Shown here piece after piece: positions 62,255-64,000 of a stretch of DNA of 64,000 bases (its first letter is position 1; each line of letters begins with the position of its first letter). Origin of the DNA: Microvirga sp. SRT01 (lineage in GTDB: Bacteria; Pseudomonadota; Alphaproteobacteria; Sphingomonadales; Sphingomonadaceae). The stretch lies in contig JAGSNX010000001.1 of NCBI GenBank assembly GCA_018139225.1, positions 1 to 64,000 of the forward strand. Reading direction: 5' to 3'. A program made the translations under genes and the position numbers. The notes beneath the pieces are model-generated. The model saw only the letters and a program-made list of their open reading frames with translations, had not been told where the DNA came from and made no database searches.

Positions 62255-62969
62255 CGTTTAGCACCCGCTTCGCCAATTCCGGCCGGCAGATCAGCAGGTC
62301 GGGCAGCAACGGGTCCGCGCAATTGTAGACCAAGGGACTGCCGTCGATCCGCGACGCGTGCAGTCCCGCCGCCAGCGCGACCGCAGCCGGCGCGCAATTG
62401 TCCCATTCATACTGGCCGCCGGCGTGGAGGTAGATGTCGGCGCGCCCGTCCACGACCGCCATTGCCTTCGCCCCGGCCGATCCCATGCCCAGCATCTCGG
62501 CATCCAGCGCAGTCGCCACCCGTAGGGCGATGTCCGGGCACCGCGTCCGGCTGACGACGACGCGCGGCCGGGCGGGCAGGGGAGGCAATACGGCGCGCGC
62601 ATGATCGGTGCACCAGACGCGGCCCCATTGCGGCACCGCTACCGCGCCGAACGCCGGCCGACCGTCGATCGCCAGCCCGATATGGACCGCCCAGTCGTCC
62701 AGCCCATCGGCATAGTCGCGCGTCCCGTCGAGCGGATCGACGATCCACACCCGTCGCGCTCCGCACCGCGCCCGATCGTCCAGGCTTTCCTCCGACAGGA
62801 TGAAGTCGTCCGGCCGTGTCTCTGCCAGCCGCCGCAGGATCAGCGCGTTCGCCTCGCGGTCGCCGCGATCGCCCAGCGCCCGGCCCGTCTCCGCACCCTC
62901 GGCCCGGATCGCGCGCAGCAGGTCGCCCGCCTCGGCCGCGATGGCGACCGCGAGTTCGGTATCGGTCAC
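62229..62969 (-). CDS. cysQ: 3'(2'),5'-bisphosphate nucleotidase CysQ
   Basis: This is a 246-residue inositol monophosphatase family enzyme that hydrolyses 3'-phosphoadenosine 5'-phosphate formed in sulfate assimilation. Metal-site motifs are [10 protein letters not shown] and [16 protein letters not shown], and the C-terminal [16 protein letters not shown]. The start is GTG at 62969, which overlaps the cysNC stop (GTGA), so it is the last gene of a sulfate activation operon. The known location of the enzyme in E. coli is the inner membrane face/cytoplasm. Confidence 0.93.
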   Translation of the reverse strand: MTDTELAVAIAAEAGDLLRAIRAEGAETGRALGDRGDREANALILRRLAETRPDDFILSEESLDDRARCGARRVWIVDPLDGTRDYADGLDDWAVHIGLAIDGRPAFGAVAVPQWGRVWCTDHARAVLPPLPARPRVVVSRTRCPDIALRVATALDAEMLGMGSAGAKAMAVVDGRADIYLHAGGQYEWDNCAPAAVALAAGLHASRIDGSPLVYNCADPLLPDLLICRPELAKRVLNVIARAGTA

Positions 62970-64000
62970 AGTTCATGGCTCCACACGCCGACGACATACT
63001 CCACGATCCGCTCGGCCGCAGCTTCGGGAGTTTCGCGCGTCGTGTCGATCTTGATCTCCGGCCGCTCCGGCGCTTCATAGGGGCTGGAGATGCCGGTGAA
63101 GTCCCGAATCTCGCCCGCCCGCGCCTTGGCGTACAGACCCTTGGGGTCGCGTTCCTCCGCCGTCGCCAGCGGCGTATCGACGAAGATCTCGACGAACTCG
63201 CCCTCCGGCAGGCGCGACCGCACCATCGCCCGTTCCGCGCGGAACGGCGAGATGAACGCGGTCAGCACGATCAGCCCGGCATCCGCCATCAACCGCGCGA
63301 CTTCGCCGATCCGCCGGATATTCTCGATCCGCCCCGCATCCGAGAAGTCGAGATCGCGGTTCAGCCCGTGCCGGATATTGTCGCCGTCCAGCAGGAAGCT
63401 GTGCTTGCCCAGCGCGTGCAGCTTCTTCTCGACCAGATTGGCGATCGTCGACTTGCCCGATCCCGACAGGCCGGTGAACCACAGAACGCGCGGCGACTGC
63501 CCCTTCTGCTGCGCATGCGCCTCCCGCGTCACATCCACCGACTGCCAGTGCACGTCGGTGGCCCGCGCCAGCGCATGCTGCACCATCCCCGCCGCGACCG
63601 TCGCGTTGCTCGCGCGATCGATCAGGATGAAGCCGCCCAGATCGGCACCCTCCTCATACGGTTCGAACACGATCGGCCGGTCGGTATAGACCTCCGCGAC
63701 GCCGATATCGTTCAGCGCCAGCGTCGTCGCCGCCACCTCCGCCTGCGTGTTCACGTCGACGGTATGGCGCGGCGGCTGCACCGTAGCATTGACCATCTGC
63801 GTACCCAGCTTCAGCCAGTATCCGCGACCGGGAACGAGCGGCTGGTCCGCCATCCACACGATCGTCGCGAGCATCTGGTCCGCCACCTGCGGCGGTCCTT
63901 CCGCCGCGGCGATCACGTCGCCGCGCGAACAATCCACCTCGTCCGCCAGCACCAACGTCACCGACTCGCCCGCCGTCGCATGCCCGCGCTCGCCGTCGGC
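62966..64000 (-). CDS. cysNC: Bifunctional CysN/CysC sulfate adenylyltransferase large subunit/APS kinase, 5' part missing
   Basis: Only the last 344 residues are in the window; the frame is open to base 64000. The first part matches the C-terminal beta-barrel domains of CysN ([18 protein letters not shown] and [20 protein letters not shown]). After a short linker comes the APS kinase, with Walker A in [20 protein letters not shown], then [26 protein letters not shown] and [11 protein letters not shown]. CysN uses GTP to help make adenylylsulfate, and CysC phosphorylates it to PAPS. CysD would be expected upstream beyond the window. The stop overlaps cysQ. Confidence 0.95.
   Translation of the reverse strand, partial: ADGERGHATAGESVTLVLADEVDCSRGDVIAAAEGPPQVADQMLATIVWMADQPLVPGRGYWLKLGTQMVNATVQPPRHTVDVNTQAEVAATTLALNDIGVAEVYTDRPIVFEPYEEGADLGGFILIDRASNATVAAGMVQHALARATDVHWQSVDVTREAHAQQKGQSPRVLWFTGLSGSGKSTIANLVEKKLHALGKHSFLLDGDNIRHGLNRDLDFSDAGRIENIRRIGEVARLMADAGLIVLTAFISPFRAERAMVRSRLPEGEFVEIFVDTPLATAEERDPKGLYAKARAGEIRDFTGISSPYEAPERPEIKIDTTRETPEAAAERIVEYVVGVWSHEL

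Overview
The window is high-GC (by eye roughly two thirds G+C) chromosomal DNA of an alphaproteobacterium, most probably Sphingomonas or a close sphingomonad. The evidence is a ChpT phosphotransferase beside a chemotaxis cluster, a PEPxxWA-CTERM protein, alphaproteobacterial intergenic hairpin repeats built on GCGAAGGCGGGGA-like and CCCCGG-CCGGGG arms, and the domain style of the two-partner secretion and energy-transducer genes. Genes are densely packed with many 4-base start/stop overlaps. I see no insertion sequence, prophage or CRISPR array.

Layout. 1-451: a 101-bp tandem repeat at the window edge and a non-coding leader. 452-7804: housekeeping (dnaX, ybaB, mtgA, rpoH, an rluD-type pseudouridine synthase, a JAMM peptidase) with a PEP-CTERM protein and a flavin amine oxidase. 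7815-13750: chpT followed by cheA-cheW-cheY-cheB-cheR. 13820-16932: a peptidoglycan amidase, RNase P RNA and a TonB-C-like repeat protein. 17322-20594: a SulP transporter coupled to a beta-carbonic anhydrase, then a DnaJ-domain protein coupled to a small ferredoxin. 20745-25409: sufE and a phage-shock (Psp) locus. A sigma-54 enhancer-binding protein (pspF) is divergent from an operon holding a tiny exported peptide, pspA, a pspB-like gene, pspC and five further small membrane/coiled-coil genes that look like tandem pspB-type relatives. 25496-28340: sodB, a methyltransferase with a regulatory domain, and an OmpA protein.

28558-48426 is the most unusual region. A T6SS-type FHA protein, a transmembrane Ser/Thr kinase and a PP2C phosphatase are present without T6SS structural genes nearby. 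Next come a membrane-anchored M23 peptidase and a roughly 15-kb operon reading leftward. That operon encodes a TpsB outer-membrane transporter, a 2995-residue TpsA exoprotein, a predicted exported CHAT caspase-like protease and a CPBP intramembrane protease; the last three genes are coupled by 4-base overlaps. I read this as a candidate surface-protein secretion and processing module.

48589-64000: CoA transferase and ferredoxin-reductase-type flavoprotein, lipid kinase, hemB, fused MFS/spermidine-synthase-like protein, a tRNA-Arg with a strong terminator, an FMN alpha-hydroxyacid oxidase, an unrecognised 512-residue protein followed by a small lipoprotein, two coupled acyl-CoA dehydrogenases, a short Rossmann protein, and cysNC-cysQ of sulfate assimilation, with cysNC running off the window.
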